This document shows, piece by piece, positions 35,812 to 44,440 of a stretch of DNA of 64,000 bases. Origin of the DNA: Euzebyella saccharophila (GTDB taxonomy: Bacteria; Bacteroidota; Bacteroidia; Flavobacteriales; Flavobacteriaceae); NCBI RefSeq assembly GCF_014855495.1, contig NZ_JACYFJ010000005.1, positions 248,001 to 312,000 of the forward strand. The letters are read 5' to 3'. A program made the position numbers and the translations under genes. The first letter of the stretch is position 1. Each line of letters opens with the position of its first letter. The notes beneath the pieces are model-generated. The model saw nothing but the letters and a program-made list of their open reading frames with translations. It was not told the DNA's origin and searched no databases.

Positions 35812-36387
35812 TTAAAAGTCTTTAAAATGTGTTTTTTTTACTTCCTCCCATTCGGCTTTCAAAATACCATAACAGCAAGTGTTTCGCTTAAATCCATCTA
35901 ATAAATATACATTTTCACGTAAAATACCTTCAAGCACACCTCCTAATTTTTCAACTGCTTTACGAGAGCGCATATTTCGTTCATCTATGCGGTATTCCAC
36001 CTTTTCAAAACCCATCTCATCGTACGCATGGTTCATCATCAAGAATTTCATATGGGAGTTCAATCCTTTTCCTTGATACTCCCTGCCAATCCAAGTAGAG
36101 CCAATGTGCAGTACCTTATTTTTCCAGTCTATGTTCATAAACCTTGTTGCACCGGCGAATTCTTTGGTTTCTTTGTCAAAAACGATAAATGGGATACTGG
36201 TTTTGTTCTTTTGTTGTTCCAGGGCTATTTCTACATATTTTTTAAGGGAACTTGGTTGTTCAATATCCGATGGAGAATATTGTACCAATTTTTCTTGTGA
36301 GGCAATGGGAATGAGCTTTTGGTAATTTTCCAAGGTGAGGGGAGAAAGTCTTACACGGCTATCCTCTAAGGTAAAAGATGCTATCAT
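35812..36387 (-). CDS. GNAT-family N-acetyltransferase (RimJ/RimL type)
   Basis: 191 residues. The RimJ/L-type N-terminus is VRLSPLTLENYQKLIPIA; acetyl-CoA binding is in STWIGREYQGKGLNSHMKFLMMNHAYDEMG, and the C-terminal RIDERNMRSRKAVEKLGGVLEGILRE is diagnostic. Target (ribosomal protein, peptide or small amine) unknown. It starts inside the esterase stop by 4 bases. Confidence 0.88.
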   Translation of the reverse strand: MIASFTLEDSRVRLSPLTLENYQKLIPIASQEKLVQYSPSDIEQPSSLKKYVEIALEQQKNKTSIPFIVFDKETKEFAGATRFMNIDWKNKVLHIGSTWIGREYQGKGLNSHMKFLMMNHAYDEMGFEKVEYRIDERNMRSRKAVEKLGGVLEGILRENVYLLDGFKRNTCCYGILKAEWEEVKKTHFKDF

Positions 36388-37031
36388 ATCACCAGATTGT
36401 TTATGAGTTCTTTTTTTACTTCGTGCTTTCCGTCAAAGATAATTTGCTGGGCCTGTTCTCCAAAAAGCATTTTTAGTTTTTCATTTTCCTTTTGAAGTCG
36501 GTCTTCATCTAAATACTCGTCCTCATTGCCAATGAGGGCCGTTATTTTTGTTTTATGCTTTTTAAGAAAATGAAAATTAGTGGGTGTGAGTTCATTGGGT
36601 ATGCCGCCAGCATATAAAATTAATTGTTCGCATTTAATTTTTCTGCTCGCTACCCATCTAGTAGCGATGGAAACCCCCTGGGAAAAGCCCAAAACAATAA
36701 GATTTTTGTTACTGGGCAAATGTTCTTCTTCCATAACGGCGTCTATATAACGTAACACATTTTGGGTTTCCCTTACAGTTTCCTCTTTGGTAAGCCAACT
36801 AGCCCCCACATGCTTATATTGATTGTTGAGATAATATTTTGACGGTGCCTGTGGCGCTATGATGTAATTTTTCTCCGGTGGCAGTCCATTAAAATACGTG
36901 ATGAAATACCGGCTTAAAAAACCCAATCCGTGGAATACGATCCAAATATTTTGGGTTTCAGAAGTAAGTTCGTTAAGTGTTAGATATGAATTGGTGCTCG
37001 TATAGGAAACCAAGCGTTCTTTTTGGGACAT
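36384..37031 (-). CDS. Alpha/beta-hydrolase (phospholipase/carboxylesterase-like)
   Basis: 215 residues. Nucleophile elbow GFSQGVS with catalytic Ser; IVFHGLG near the N-terminus forms the oxyanion region; GNEDEYLD carries the probable Asp and DGKHEV the His. The arrangement matches the phospholipase/carboxylesterase YpfH group. Its promoter region is shared with the divergent hotdog thioesterase gene. Confidence 0.85.
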   Translation of the reverse strand: MSQKERLVSYTSTNSYLTLNELTSETQNIWIVFHGLGFLSRYFITYFNGLPPEKNYIIAPQAPSKYYLNNQYKHVGASWLTKEETVRETQNVLRYIDAVMEEEHLPSNKNLIVLGFSQGVSIATRWVASRKIKCEQLILYAGGIPNELTPTNFHFLKKHKTKITALIGNEDEYLDEDRLQKENEKLKMLFGEQAQQIIFDGKHEVKKELINNLVI

Positions 37032-37101
37032 AGTTAAAAACTGTGTGATTAGGTGAATGCTAAAACTAGCCTATTGCTTAATTTTACCAAAAATATGATT
37101 T

Positions 37102-37524
37102 ATGGAAGGCTACAAAGAAAAAATCCTCAAAGTTTGTAATAACTCTTCAAAAAACACCTTGATGGAGACCTTGAAAATTGAGTATACGGATGTAGGGGCG
37201 GATTTTCTTATTGCGAAAATGCCGGTAACTCCAGAGGTGCATCAACCAGATGGGGTTTTGCATGGAGGAGCTATGGTAGCACTTGCCGAGAGTGTGGGTA
37301 GCATGGCCTCTTATATATTCTTGGATGCCCAAAAATTTGCAATAAGGGGGATAGAGATATCCGCTAATCATGTAAAAAGTGTGAGGGACGGCGAGGTATT
37401 TGCCAAAGCCACCATACTTCACAAGGGTAGGACCACGCAAGTTTGGGATATTAGAATTACCAATGCTGAAGGTAATCTTGTTTCCATTTGCAAATTGACT
37501 ACCATAGCTTTGGAAAAGAAGTAA
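37102..37524 (+). CDS. Hotdog-fold thioesterase (PaaI type), probable DHNA-CoA thioesterase
   Basis: 140 residues. The PaaI-type active-site phrase is HQPDGVLHGGAMVALAESVGSMAS, with the catalytic acid in the LAES segment. Its stop shares one base with the menF start (TAATG), so translation is coupled. Position at the head of the men cluster suggests hydrolysis of 1,4-dihydroxy-2-naphthoyl-CoA; sequence alone would allow other acyl-CoA substrates. Confidence 0.85.
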   Translation: MEGYKEKILKVCNNSSKNTLMETLKIEYTDVGADFLIAKMPVTPEVHQPDGVLHGGAMVALAESVGSMASYIFLDAQKFAIRGIEISANHVKSVRDGEVFAKATILHKGRTTQVWDIRITNAEGNLVSICKLTTIALEKK

Positions 37525-38633
37525 TGACGACTACCAATTTTTTTTCTAAAATTGAAGAACACCTAGAAAGGAAATTACCTTTGGTGGCATATCGTAAGCC
37601 AAAGGAGACCATTGTAAATTGCATAACTCAGAATGATGATCAATTGCATTTGGTTCGTGATTTTACGGAAAGTGGTTTTGTTTTTGCCCCCTTTTCCAGC
37701 AAAGGTGAGGTAGTTTTAATCCCTTCGGGTGACTTTTTTCATCTGCCTGATTTTGATTTGGACCAAGTAGTTTTTAAAGGAGAAAGTACTTCTACTGTTC
37801 CTCAAATGCCTTCTGTAAAAGAAAACTATCTCCAGTCGGTAAGAAAGGCCATCAAAGAAATTGACAATGATCGTTTTCATAAAGTAGTACTTTCCAGGAG
37901 CATAGAAATTGAAATTGGTACATCACCTATAGAATGGTTCAAACGTTTGTTAAAAACCTACACCAATGCTTTTTGTTATTTGTGGTATCATCCTCAGGTG
38001 GGTTTATGGTTGGGCGCCACTCCAGAAATTTTGCTCTCGACCATTAACGATAGGTTTACCACAATGTCTTTAGCGGGTACACAGACCTTCAAAGGTGATT
38101 TAAATCCCAAATGGGGCCATAAAGAGATTGATGAGCAAAAATTGGTCACAAAGTTTATATTGGAAGCGCTAAAAGAAAAGGTAGGTTACTTAGAGGAAGG
38201 AAACTTGGAGACAATTAAGGCAGGTAATTTAATGCATTTGCGCACCAAGATAACAGGAAAGCTGAAAGATAATCTTAAGGAGGTTTTGAAGGCATTGCAC
38301 CCCACACCTGCGGTAGGGGGATTGCCAAAAGAACCGGCCGTTAGGTTTATTCAGGAACAAGAGAATTACAACCGGGAGTTTTACACCGGATATTTGGGTG
38401 AGCTTAATCTTAGAACCTCTAGGCAGCGTAGTGCAAGAACTAATAATCAAGAGAACCAAGCATACCGCTGCATTACCAAAAAAAATAACCTTTTTGTTAA
38501 TTTAAGGTGTATGCAGCTAAAAGATTCCAAAGCCTTGATTTATGTAGGGGGTGGAATTACTAAAAATTCCGTTCCGGAAAGGGAATGGGAAGAAACCGTA
38601 GCTAAAAGCAAAACCATTTTAAGTATTTTATGA
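37524..38633 (+). CDS. menF: Isochorismate synthase MenF
   Basis: 369 residues from the ATG at 37524, which overlaps the thioesterase stop by one base; an in-frame start 12 codons earlier lies inside the upstream gene. Chorismate-binding family motifs: HKVVLSRSIEIEI, SLAGTQTFKGD, LRTKITGKL, HPTPAVGGLPKE, NREFYTGYLG and the C-terminal YVGGGITKNSVPEREWEET. It isomerises chorismate to isochorismate, the first committed step of menaquinone synthesis. Confidence 0.93.
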   Translation: MTTTNFFSKIEEHLERKLPLVAYRKPKETIVNCITQNDDQLHLVRDFTESGFVFAPFSSKGEVVLIPSGDFFHLPDFDLDQVVFKGESTSTVPQMPSVKENYLQSVRKAIKEIDNDRFHKVVLSRSIEIEIGTSPIEWFKRLLKTYTNAFCYLWYHPQVGLWLGATPEILLSTINDRFTTMSLAGTQTFKGDLNPKWGHKEIDEQKLVTKFILEALKEKVGYLEEGNLETIKAGNLMHLRTKITGKLKDNLKEVLKALHPTPAVGGLPKEPAVRFIQEQENYNREFYTGYLGELNLRTSRQRSARTNNQENQAYRCITKKNNLFVNLRCMQLKDSKALIYVGGGITKNSVPEREWEETVAKSKTILSIL

Positions 38634-38662
38634 GGACGTTGGTAAGCTAGGTAGACGTGTTG

Positions 38663-38670
38663 TATTTTTG
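38663..38670 (+). promoter_or_regulatory. -7 promoter box immediately before menD (TATTTTTG)
   Basis: Exact TAnnTTTG; the last G is 7 bases before the A of the menD ATG. A TTG at 38639-38641 is a possible -33 element. Predicted start falls at or within about 3 bases of the ATG, implying a leaderless mRNA. Confidence 0.55.
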
Positions 38671-38676
38671 TAAAAG

Positions 38677-40428
38677 ATGATACACTCCAGCATACCCGCG
38701 GCACAATTGGTAGTACAACACTTCAAGGCCAAAAAAATTAAGAATATTGTCATTTCTCCCGGTTCTAGAAATGCTCCTTTGATTATAGGTTTTACCGAAG
38801 ACCCTTATTTTAAATGTTTTAGTATTGTTGACGAAAGAAGTGCCGCTTTTTTTGCCCTGGGCATGGCGCAACAATTACAGGTGCCTGTTGCTACTTTGTG
38901 TTCTTCCGGTAGCGCCCTTCTTAATTATTATCCGGCCATTGCCGAAGCATACTATAGCGGAATTCCCTTAGTAATTATTTCTGCGGATAGGCCGCCGTAT
39001 AAAATAGACGTAGGTGATGGACAGACCATACGGCAAGACCATGTTTTTCATAGGCATATTGGTTATTCTGCCAATCTGAAACAAGATGTTTCGCATTGTG
39101 TTTCTCGGGTTGAGAAATATGCCCCTCAGTGGTTGGAGAATGGCACGGTTGAAGAAAATCAGGATAAGGTAAAGGCGTATAACGATTCTGAATTGAACAA
39201 GGCTTTAAATGTAGCGCTTCAAGTAAAGGTGCCAGTGCATATTAACGTGCCCTTTGAGGAACCGCTGTATGACCGTTTGGAGGGTCCTTCAACCACCGCC
39301 CTAATAGTGTTACCGGAAGCGAAAGAGGATGAAAATTTCCTTTCAGGTGATTTGTTGGATACTTGGAACGCAGCTTCGAGAAAAATGGTTTTGGTGGGCG
39401 TTCATCCGCCCAATGCAGTTGAACAGCAACTATTGGACAAACTTGCAGCGGACCCATCGGTTATTGTATTAACGGAAACCACCAGTAATTTACATCACCC
39501 AAGGTTTTTTTCAAGTATCGATAGTATTTTGGCACCTATTGAGAAATCGGCCAACAAAACGGAATTATTTCAAAAATTACAACCTGATATTTTGTTAACG
39601 TTTGGGGGCTTGGTTGTTTCCAAGAAAATTAAGGCCTTTCTAAGGGACTATAAACCCCAACATCATTGGCACGTAGACGAGGTAAAGGCCTTCGATACTT
39701 TTTTCGCTTTAACCAAGCACATTAGAGCTTCTGCAAATGAATTTCTTAGAAATTTTATTTCGGAATCAAAAAACGTGAATAGTGATTATTTTGGGTTCTG
39801 GAATACAAGAAAAGTCAGATTTGAAGTAAAAAGATTGGAGTATTTGAATCAAATACCTTTTTCAGATTTTTCGGCCTTTAAACAGATTATTGAAACAATT
39901 CCAAGGGGAAGTCAAGTACACCTCTCCAATAGCTCTACTGTAAGGTATGCACAACTTTTTCCGTTGCACCCTTCCTTGAAAGTGTATTGTAATAGAGGAA
40001 CAAGTGGTATAGATGGAAGTACTTCTACTGCCGTAGGAGGGTCCATTTGTGAACAAGACCCCACATTGTTGATTACAGGGGACTTAAGTTTTTTCTATGA
40101 CAGTAATGGACTTTGGAACAATTATATTAAACCGGATTTTAGGGTAATCCTTGTCAACAATAGTGGAGGGGGAATATTCAGAATCTTACCCGGGAAGGAA
40201 GAAACCGGTAATTTTGAGACATTTTTTGAGACCTCCCATCACATGAACGCTGCCCATTTAGGTGCGCAATTCGGTTTTCAACATATTATGGTTAACAACG
40301 AAGAGGATTTGCAGAAAAACTTAGAAATTTTCTATGAAAAATCCGATTCGCCTAAAATTTTGGAGGTAGTTACCCCTAGATTATTGAATAACAAAATTTT
40401 GCTCGGTTATTTTGATTTTATATCTTAG
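38677..40428 (+). CDS. menD: 2-succinyl-5-enolpyruvyl-6-hydroxy-3-cyclohexene-1-carboxylate synthase MenD
   Basis: 583 residues. The N-terminal Pyr domain has VISPGSRNAPLIIGF and DERSAAFFALGMAQ. The C-terminal PP domain contains NRGTSGIDGSTSTAVGG and the thiamine diphosphate motif GDLSFFYDSNGLWNN. The length and motifs are standard for MenD. It joins 2-oxoglutarate and isochorismate. It follows menF by 43 bases but has its own close -7 box. Confidence 0.96.
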   Translation: MIHSSIPAAQLVVQHFKAKKIKNIVISPGSRNAPLIIGFTEDPYFKCFSIVDERSAAFFALGMAQQLQVPVATLCSSGSALLNYYPAIAEAYYSGIPLVIISADRPPYKIDVGDGQTIRQDHVFHRHIGYSANLKQDVSHCVSRVEKYAPQWLENGTVEENQDKVKAYNDSELNKALNVALQVKVPVHINVPFEEPLYDRLEGPSTTALIVLPEAKEDENFLSGDLLDTWNAASRKMVLVGVHPPNAVEQQLLDKLAADPSVIVLTETTSNLHHPRFFSSIDSILAPIEKSANKTELFQKLQPDILLTFGGLVVSKKIKAFLRDYKPQHHWHVDEVKAFDTFFALTKHIRASANEFLRNFISESKNVNSDYFGFWNTRKVRFEVKRLEYLNQIPFSDFSAFKQIIETIPRGSQVHLSNSSTVRYAQLFPLHPSLKVYCNRGTSGIDGSTSTAVGGSICEQDPTLLITGDLSFFYDSNGLWNNYIKPDFRVILVNNSGGGIFRILPGKEETGNFETFFETSHHMNAAHLGAQFGFQHIMVNNEEDLQKNLEIFYEKSDSPKILEVVTPRLLNNKILLGYFDFIS

Positions 40429-40468
40429 GCTAAATATTAACCAATAATTATTTTAGACACTAACTATT

Positions 40469-40810
40469 ATGAGTAAAAGAGACGACTTAATCGCTAAGTA
40501 TGCAGAGGACATTAAAGATAAATTTGGAGAAACTCCAGATATGGATCTTTTAACCAAAGTAACTGTTGGTCTTGGTCCTGCCATTTACAACATTGATGCT
40601 TCTAAAGTTTCTGGTGGTGATGAAAAAGAGCTAGAAACCGTTAAGAAGAATTATTTGATTAAAAAGTTGGGATTGGCAGATGACCCAAAATTAATGGATG
40701 CTATAAAATCTGTGATGGATAAGTACGGTTCTTCTAATAGAAATAAGCATAGGGCCGTTGTATACTATCAACTTTGCAAACATTTTGATAAGGCTTCTAT
40801 TTATAATTAA
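40469..40810 (+). CDS. DUF2853 family protein
   Basis: 113 residues, soluble, rich in Lys and Asp. Conserved phrases MSKRDDLIAKYAEDIKDKFGE and the C-terminal NRNKHRAVVYYQLCKHF match DUF2853, a small family found next to menD in flavobacteria. No function is established. A terminator follows, 18 bases after the stop. Confidence 0.9.
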   Translation: MSKRDDLIAKYAEDIKDKFGETPDMDLLTKVTVGLGPAIYNIDASKVSGGDEKELETVKKNYLIKKLGLADDPKLMDAIKSVMDKYGSSNRNKHRAVVYYQLCKHFDKASIYN

Positions 40811-40827
40811 TAGAAAGACATTAGATA

Positions 40828-40863
40828 AAAACCGCCCAGGACATAGTTTTGGGCGGTTTTTTT
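40828..40863 (+). terminator. Intrinsic terminator after the DUF2853 gene
   Basis: Stem AAAACCGCCCA / TGGGCGGTTTT with a run of seven T, between DUF2853 and the CvfB-like gene. Confidence 0.9.
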
Positions 40864-40881
40864 ATACCCCAATATTTAGAC

Positions 40882-40889
40882 TACTTTTG
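40882..40889 (+). promoter_or_regulatory. -7 promoter box immediately before the cvfB-like gene (TACTTTTG)
   Basis: Exact TAnnTTTG; the last G is 5 bases before the ATG at 40894, so the transcript would be leaderless. The box lies just after the terminator, so it is the likely start of a new unit. Confidence 0.55.
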
Positions 40890-40893
40890 CAAA

Positions 40894-41724
40894 ATGATAG
40901 AACTGGGAAATTATAATGAGCTTGAGGTCCTGAGAGACACAAGTGTAGGGCTGTTTTTGGGTAGCAAAACGGGTACGGAAATATTATTGCCCAATAAATA
41001 TGTGCCCAAGGGTACGGATATTGGAGATACCCTTAACGTTTTTTGCTATTTGGACCATGAGGAAAGGCCCATAGCAACAACCTTGACTCCCACGGTTTTA
41101 AGAAATAAATTTGCATTGCTAAAGGTTGTGGAGGTAAACAAAATTGGTGCGTTTTTAGATTGGGGGCTTGAAAAACATCTATTGGTACCATTTAGTGAAC
41201 AACGGGATAAGATGAAGGAAGGACAATGGTATGTAGTGCATTGCTATATGGATGAGGTTTCATTTAGACTCGTAGGCTCCAATAAGCTCAATAAATTTCT
41301 GAACAATGATACGCTAACCGTTCAAGAGGAAGATAAAGTAGAACTATTATTTACCAGATTGACGGATTTGGGCTGGGAGGTCATCATCAATGACCAACAT
41401 AAAGGACTCGTATATTCCAATGAAATCTTCAAGAGCGTAGGAGTTGGAGATCGAATGCCCGGTTTCATCAAAAAAATTAGAACAGATAATAAGATAGATG
41501 TTTCTATTCAGCCTTTGGGTGAAAAGATACTAGAACCCGCGGCAGAAGCCATTTATAAAAAATTAAAGGATAATGGAGGGTATTTACCGCTTCATGACAA
41601 ATCCGCTCCCGAAGAGATAAAAAGAGAACTTCAAATGAGTAAGAAAACTTTTAAAAAGGGAGTAGGTACTTTATATAAGGCTCGAAAGATTGAATTAAAA
41701 GGTGATGGGATTCAAATTATCTGA
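40894..41724 (+). CDS. CvfB-like S1 RNA-binding protein
   Basis: 276 residues from the ATG at 40894; an upstream in-frame ATG (40849) would start inside the terminator loop and is rejected. Three S1-like beta-barrels: about 1-60 (EVLRDTSVGLFLGS), 65-130 (LLKVVEVNKIGAFLDWGLEKHLLVPFSEQ) and 150-215 (GWEVIINDQHKGLVYSNE). A winged-helix end (LPLHDKSAPEEIKRELQMSKKTFKKGVG) follows. This domain order is that of CvfB of Staphylococcus, an RNA-binding regulator. Target RNAs unknown. Confidence 0.88.
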   Translation: MIELGNYNELEVLRDTSVGLFLGSKTGTEILLPNKYVPKGTDIGDTLNVFCYLDHEERPIATTLTPTVLRNKFALLKVVEVNKIGAFLDWGLEKHLLVPFSEQRDKMKEGQWYVVHCYMDEVSFRLVGSNKLNKFLNNDTLTVQEEDKVELLFTRLTDLGWEVIINDQHKGLVYSNEIFKSVGVGDRMPGFIKKIRTDNKIDVSIQPLGEKILEPAAEAIYKKLKDNGGYLPLHDKSAPEEIKRELQMSKKTFKKGVGTLYKARKIELKGDGIQII

Positions 41725-41843
41725 CTTTAAATTTCCACTTTCAAATTGGTTTGTAGGTGTCTGTAAATCAGTTAAGTATTTACGTTTCTCAACACTTATT
41801 GCATTATTGGCAACAAAATGAAATATTTTTGCAACATTCGAAA

Positions 41844-41859
41844 CGTGTATTTCATCGAT
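41844..41859 (+). promoter_or_regulatory. Repeated intergenic motif, copy B (GTGTATTTCATCGATC)
   Basis: Identical over 16 bases to the copy near 26976. It lies 53 bases before the SPOR-like gene and just downstream of a TATTTTTG box (about 41824-41831), so it would be in the 5' leader or overlap an alternative promoter. Confidence 0.4.
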
Positions 41860-41912
41860 CTTTAGCTATTTTGGTTAACTTTAACACATGAACCCCGTAA
41901 AATTATTGGTAT

Positions 41913-42512
41913 ATGCCATTTATTGAAGAAAGCGATCTCTTAGAATTGCATAAGGATATAGATAAAGCGCAAATAATCAATGAACGTCTTCTTGATCAAA
42001 TCAAGTTTAAAAACAGGGAAATTAAGAGGAGTAAACTTCAGAGGAACCTTTTGGCCGGTGTTACGGGCATTTTTTTGATAGGGGCCTTGATTATTTTTTC
42101 TTTTAGTGCAGGAAGAAGTGTTTCCAACAATTACGAAAGCCCAAGCAACCTTTTGGTTTCAATAGATAGCTTAGACGCCATTAAATCAAGAATAGATAAT
42201 TTGAAGCAACAAAATGAGGAGCTGAGCTTGGTTAGGGAATTTTATCTGGCCAAGAAGTTTTTGGAAAAGGAAAAAATATATTCAGTTCAGGTAAAGTCCT
42301 TTGTTGATAATAATATGACTTTGGCATCAGAGGCTTTGACCAATACATTGTTTGTTAAGACCAATCCTTTCTATTCGTATTCCTTAGGAAATTTTGAAAC
42401 CTTGAAAGAAGCCCAAAATTTTAGGCAGCAATTGGTTGATTTGGGTTTTAACGATGCTTTTGTAGCCTCTTATAAAGACGGTAAAAGAATACAAATTGAA
42501 GATCCAAATTAG
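41913..42512 (+). CDS. Membrane protein with coiled coil and SPOR-like C-terminal domain
   Basis: 199 residues. A charged helical N-terminus (1-45), one membrane helix (about 50-70, LLAGVTGIFLIGALIIFSFSAG), a short coiled coil (about 88-105), and a C-terminal stretch (about 128-190) that reads like a SPOR fold: YSVQVKSF, then YSLGNFETLKEAQNFRQQLVDLGF with AFVASYKDGKRI. SPOR domains bind peptidoglycan at division sites. The match is by eye and moderate. The N-terminus would be cytoplasmic. Two bases separate it from menA, with which it is probably co-transcribed. Confidence 0.75.
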   Translation: MPFIEESDLLELHKDIDKAQIINERLLDQIKFKNREIKRSKLQRNLLAGVTGIFLIGALIIFSFSAGRSVSNNYESPSNLLVSIDSLDAIKSRIDNLKQQNEELSLVREFYLAKKFLEKEKIYSVQVKSFVDNNMTLASEALTNTLFVKTNPFYSYSLGNFETLKEAQNFRQQLVDLGFNDAFVASYKDGKRIQIEDPN

Positions 42513-42514
42513 GT

Positions 42515-43423
42515 TTGACAAAATTCAAGGCGTGGGTCAATGCCGCAAGGCTGCGAACGTTGCCACTTTCAGTATCTGGAATATTAGTTGGGACGGCATT
42601 AGCAGGATATTACGGTAGTTATGACGGAAGTATCCTTTTTTGGTCTATATTGACAACCATAGCCTTTCAGATTACCTCCAATTTCGCAAATGATTACGGA
42701 GACGGTGTAAAGGGAACAGATAATGAGGATAGAATAGGGCCAAAGAGAGCTTTACAAAGTGGAATTTTGGGACGTAAGGAATTGAAAAATGGTATTATAA
42801 TTTCAATTCTAATTGATATTATGTTGGTGTTGATATTGGTTTATCAGGCTTTTGGTCTGGAGAACATATTTTACCCATTGCTTTTTATTTTTCTGGGGGG
42901 ACTTAGTATTTGGGCGGCCATAAAATATACGGTAGGTAATTCTGCCTACGGGTACAGAGGTTTGGGAGACCTTTTTGTCTTCCTTTTTTTTGGCATACTG
43001 GCCGTTTTGGGGTCCATGTTTCTTTATACGAAGGAAATTACAGTGCTTTCAATATTGCCAGCGATTGCGATAGGAGCGTTGAGCACGGGGGTATTGAATC
43101 TTAATAATCTAAGAGACTTTAATTCTGATAGCAAAGCGAATAAGAAGACAATGGTGGTTAAAATGGGGCTTGAAAAAGGAAAACGGTACCACTATTTTTT
43201 ATTGTTGATAGCCTTTGTTTGTGTGGCGCTTTTTAACTTTTATGCTTTCAAAGGATTTTATATCTTATTGCCTTTAATCGCGTTTATACCGGTGTTCATA
43301 CATTTGATGAAGGTATATAAAATTAAAAGACCGGAACTATTTGACCCTGAATTGAAGAAACTTGCCTTGAGTACCTTTTTTTTAGCGGTATTGCTTTACG
43401 TAAATTGTAATATTTTTTTGTAA
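42515..43423 (+). CDS. menA: 1,4-dihydroxy-2-naphthoate polyprenyltransferase MenA
   Basis: 302 residues from a TTG at 42515, 2 bases after the preceding stop; downstream ATGs would remove the conserved WVNAARLRTLPLSVSGI start. UbiA-family motifs: NDYGDGVKGTDNEDRIGPKRAL (first Asp-rich motif) and NNLRDFNSDSKANKKT (second). About eight to nine membrane helices. It prenylates DHNA to give demethylmenaquinone in the inner membrane. Confidence 0.94.
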   Translation: MTKFKAWVNAARLRTLPLSVSGILVGTALAGYYGSYDGSILFWSILTTIAFQITSNFANDYGDGVKGTDNEDRIGPKRALQSGILGRKELKNGIIISILIDIMLVLILVYQAFGLENIFYPLLFIFLGGLSIWAAIKYTVGNSAYGYRGLGDLFVFLFFGILAVLGSMFLYTKEITVLSILPAIAIGALSTGVLNLNNLRDFNSDSKANKKTMVVKMGLEKGKRYHYFLLLIAFVCVALFNFYAFKGFYILLPLIAFIPVFIHLMKVYKIKRPELFDPELKKLALSTFFLAVLLYVNCNIFL

Positions 43424-43457
43424 ATTTAGATTATAAACCTACTAAATACTACCCATT

Positions 43458-44210
43458 TTGGAACAACCAATTAAAATATTAATCGTTGAGGACAATGTAA
43501 TTATTGCAGATGATATGCAATCCATGCTCGAAGAAATCGGGTATGAGATTGTAGATAATGTAATAGTTTACGAACAAGCGGAAGAAGTTCTTAAAAATCA
43601 GCATGTAGATTTGGTGCTGATTGATATTATCTTGGCTTCGGACAAAACGGGAATCGATTTAGGAAAGCATATTAGGGAGAATTACGACATTCCGTTCATC
43701 TTTGTTACTTCCAACTCAGACCGTGCTACGGTAGAAAATGCCAAAACTGTAAAACCAAATGGATATTTGGTAAAGCCATTTGAGCAGCAAGATTTATATA
43801 CTTCTATTGAAATTGCATTATCCAATTTCACACGCTCAGGAAAAACAGCCGCTCCCGCACCGGAAACCAACGAAGATGTGCCAATGTCCAATACGGTTTT
43901 AAAAGACTCTATTTTCGTCAAGAAACAACATCTATACTACCGTATTCAGTTTAGTGATATCATGTTCATTAAGGCAGATAACGTTTATTTAGAAGTAAAT
44001 ACAATAGACAAGAAATTTTTGGTAAGGTCCCCCTTAAAGGATTATCTAGAAAAGTTGCCGCAAAATCAATTTTATAGGGCCCACAAATCCTACATTGTGA
44101 ATGTGGACCATATAGATGCCATCAACTCCAAGGATATTATGATAAAAGATACCCTTATTCCTATTTCAAAAGATTTTAAAGAATTTATCATATCTGCGAT
44201 GAATTCTTAA
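43458..44210 (+). CDS. LytTR-family DNA-binding response regulator
   Basis: 250 residues from a TTG at 43458; this start is required to keep the first receiver strand (IKILIVEDN). Receiver domain about 6-125 with Asp56 in LVLIDIILA as phospho-acceptor and Lys in GYLVKPF. A short linker is followed by LytTR DNA-binding (about 150-245, FVKKQHLYYRIQFSDIMFIKADNVYLEV). It likely pairs with the HisKA_2 histidine kinase encoded 610 bases downstream. LytTR regulators bind pairs of short direct repeats. Confidence 0.92.
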   Translation: MEQPIKILIVEDNVIIADDMQSMLEEIGYEIVDNVIVYEQAEEVLKNQHVDLVLIDIILASDKTGIDLGKHIRENYDIPFIFVTSNSDRATVENAKTVKPNGYLVKPFEQQDLYTSIEIALSNFTRSGKTAAPAPETNEDVPMSNTVLKDSIFVKKQHLYYRIQFSDIMFIKADNVYLEVNTIDKKFLVRSPLKDYLEKLPQNQFYRAHKSYIVNVDHIDAINSKDIMIKDTLIPISKDFKEFIISAMNS

Positions 44211-44232
44211 TTAATATTTATTTAAAAAGTTT

Positions 44233-44260
44233 AAAAGGAGCCTTCAAGGCTCCTTTTTTT
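44233..44260 (+). terminator. Intrinsic terminator after the LytTR regulator gene
   Basis: Stem AAAAGGAGCC / GGCTCCTTTT with a five-base loop TTCAA and a run of seven T, 23 bases past the stop; the reverse strand would also work. Confidence 0.9.
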
Positions 44261-44308
44261 GATTTAACAATCTTCACAACAGTTTTTGTCACTTTCACAA
44301 CATACTTT

Positions 44309-44440
44309 TTTGGTTTAAGCGGAGTCTGTATACTTTAGTATTATAATTAAGCAACAATAGTTGTCAATCTTTTAAATAATTTTTCATTTTCATATAGTGT
44401 TCTCTTAAAAGAGCCTGTTCTACGAACAAGGCTCTTTTTT
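44309..44440 (+). ncRNA. Candidate small RNA with own promoter and terminator
   Basis: A promoter-like pair is present: TTTG at 44309-44312, 18 bases, then TACTTTAG at 44331-44338 (one mismatch to TAnnTTTG). It is followed about 70 bases on by a strong terminator (44407-44440: AAAAGAGCC, TGTTC, TAC loop, GAACA, GGCTCTTTT, then T run). A transcript of roughly 95-100 nt from about 44343 is predicted. No plausible reading frame lies on the + strand. It sits between a response regulator and its kinase. Alone, this is suggestive only. Confidence 0.35.
44407..44440 (+). terminator. Intrinsic terminator in the LytTR-kinase spacer
   Basis: A 9-bp stem extended by a second 5-bp stem (TGTTC/GAACA) with a single bulged A and a T run of six. 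It does not follow any protein gene, so it must end another transcript or serve an RNA gene. Confidence 0.85.

Noticed and set aside
40849-40893. Upstream in-frame ATG for the CvfB-like gene
   Set aside because: It lies inside the terminator hairpin of the preceding gene and upstream of the -7 box; the ATG at 40894 is preferred.
41888-41926. 12-codon frame beginning ATGAACCCC before the SPOR-like gene, overlapping its start
   Set aside because: Too short and no conserved context; it could be a leader peptide but nothing in the window supports this beyond the ATG and stop.
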